Of a stretch of 13,302 nucleotides of DNA, positions 13,014-13,302 are shown piece after piece. The notes under the pieces were generated by a model that was given only the letters and a program-made list of their open reading frames with translations, did no database searches and was not told the origin of the DNA. This DNA comes from GCA-2684655 sp051278165 (lineage in GTDB: Bacteria > Planctomycetota > UBA1135 > UBA2386), in the NCBI GenBank assembly GCA_051278165.1, contig JBNMNW010000152.1, forward strand, positions 1 to 13,302, given 5' to 3'. The translations under genes and the position numbers were made by a program. Positions within the stretch are counted from its first letter, which is position 1. The number at the start of each line of letters is the position of its first letter.

Positions 13014-13302
13014 CTAATCCGACGGGTCGCCCGGATCGATCTCTTCTTCGTCGGGCGCGGACGGCGCGGGCTTCTGGATGCGATCCGGTGGGTTCACCTG
13101 CACCACGCGGCCGCCAAACTTCTTGATCACGGCCTGCGCCTTTTCACCGGGCTTAACCTCTGGCGTAGCTGGGGTCTTGGCGCCACTTGGTGCAGCAGAC
13201 TCGCTGCCGCCACCGGCTGTCCCGATGCGGATCTCGACGGTGACTTCGCGGCCAGCGGCCTCGCGAACGGCCTCTTTGACCTCCTGTTCGATCACCGCAG
13301 AC
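13014..13302 (-). CDS. dnaX: DNA polymerase III gamma/tau subunit DnaX, C-terminal end, cut by window edge
   Basis: The frame is open through the right edge, so only the last 95 or so residues are visible and the ATPase domain is outside the window. The segment IEQEVKEAVREAAGREVTVEIRI followed by KAQAVIKKFGGRVVQV resembles the end of many DnaX proteins, where a conserved strand precedes a final 'FGG-hydrophobic' motif. A short acidic, Pro-rich tail follows. Position supports the call: on the same strand, ybaB and recR follow after the intervening kamA. A GTG at 13295 is only an internal codon, not a start. The evidence is synteny plus weak C-terminal similarity. Confidence 0.72.
   Translation of the reverse strand, partial: SAVIEQEVKEAVREAAGREVTVEIRIGTAGGGSESAAPSGAKTPATPEVKPGEKAQAVIKKFGGRVVQVNPPDRIQKPAPSAPDEEEIDPGDPSD

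Overview
This is a GC-rich bacterial chromosomal window in which every gene but one is on the minus strand. Three things suggest a Planctomycetota-like or similar organism: secreted genes of unknown function next to housekeeping genes, a secreted DnaJ-type zinc-finger protein, and few Shine-Dalgarno sequences (only ybaB has a clear GGAGGT). That placement is an inference from gene content and style, not a sequence match.

In transcription order (right to left on the minus strand), the window starts with the C-terminal end of dnaX (clamp-loader subunit, cut by the right edge). Next is the only plus-strand gene, a KamA-family radical SAM enzyme, which separates dnaX from ybaB and recR. The dnaX-ybaB-recR order is a classic bacterial DNA-replication/repair cluster, so the radical SAM gene looks like an insertion into it. 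After recR come hrpB (DExH helicase) and then a tight three-gene unit: rpoN (sigma-54), a two-TM acidic protein of unknown function, and truA (tRNA pseudouridine synthase). The gaps in that unit are 9 and 6 bases, and it ends in a perfect 12-bp hairpin over the truA stop codon.

The left third holds cell-envelope or secreted genes: a 595-residue exported protein of unknown function, a small basic coiled-coil protein, a secreted protein with eight CxxC pairs, and the N-terminal end of an exported trypsin-like (HtrA-type) protease cut by the left edge. Two stretches longer than 300 bases have no convincing gene (1379-1823 and 3937-4242).

The most unusual signal is not a gene. Three unrelated genes (the zinc-finger gene, ybaB and kamA) each carry a short tandem array that begins in their last sense codons and stop codon and runs downstream. 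The units differ in sequence and length (17, 15 and 26 bp), so this is not one dispersed repeat family. In the 17- and 26-bp arrays the repeated TAG falls into all three reading frames. Two more small duplications sit at gene boundaries: 15 bp x2 just before the stop of the coiled-coil gene, and 14 bp x2 over the start of hrpB. The kamA leader also appears able to fold into three consecutive hairpins, the last with a stem of about 16 bp. All structures were read by eye, without folding energies or database searches.
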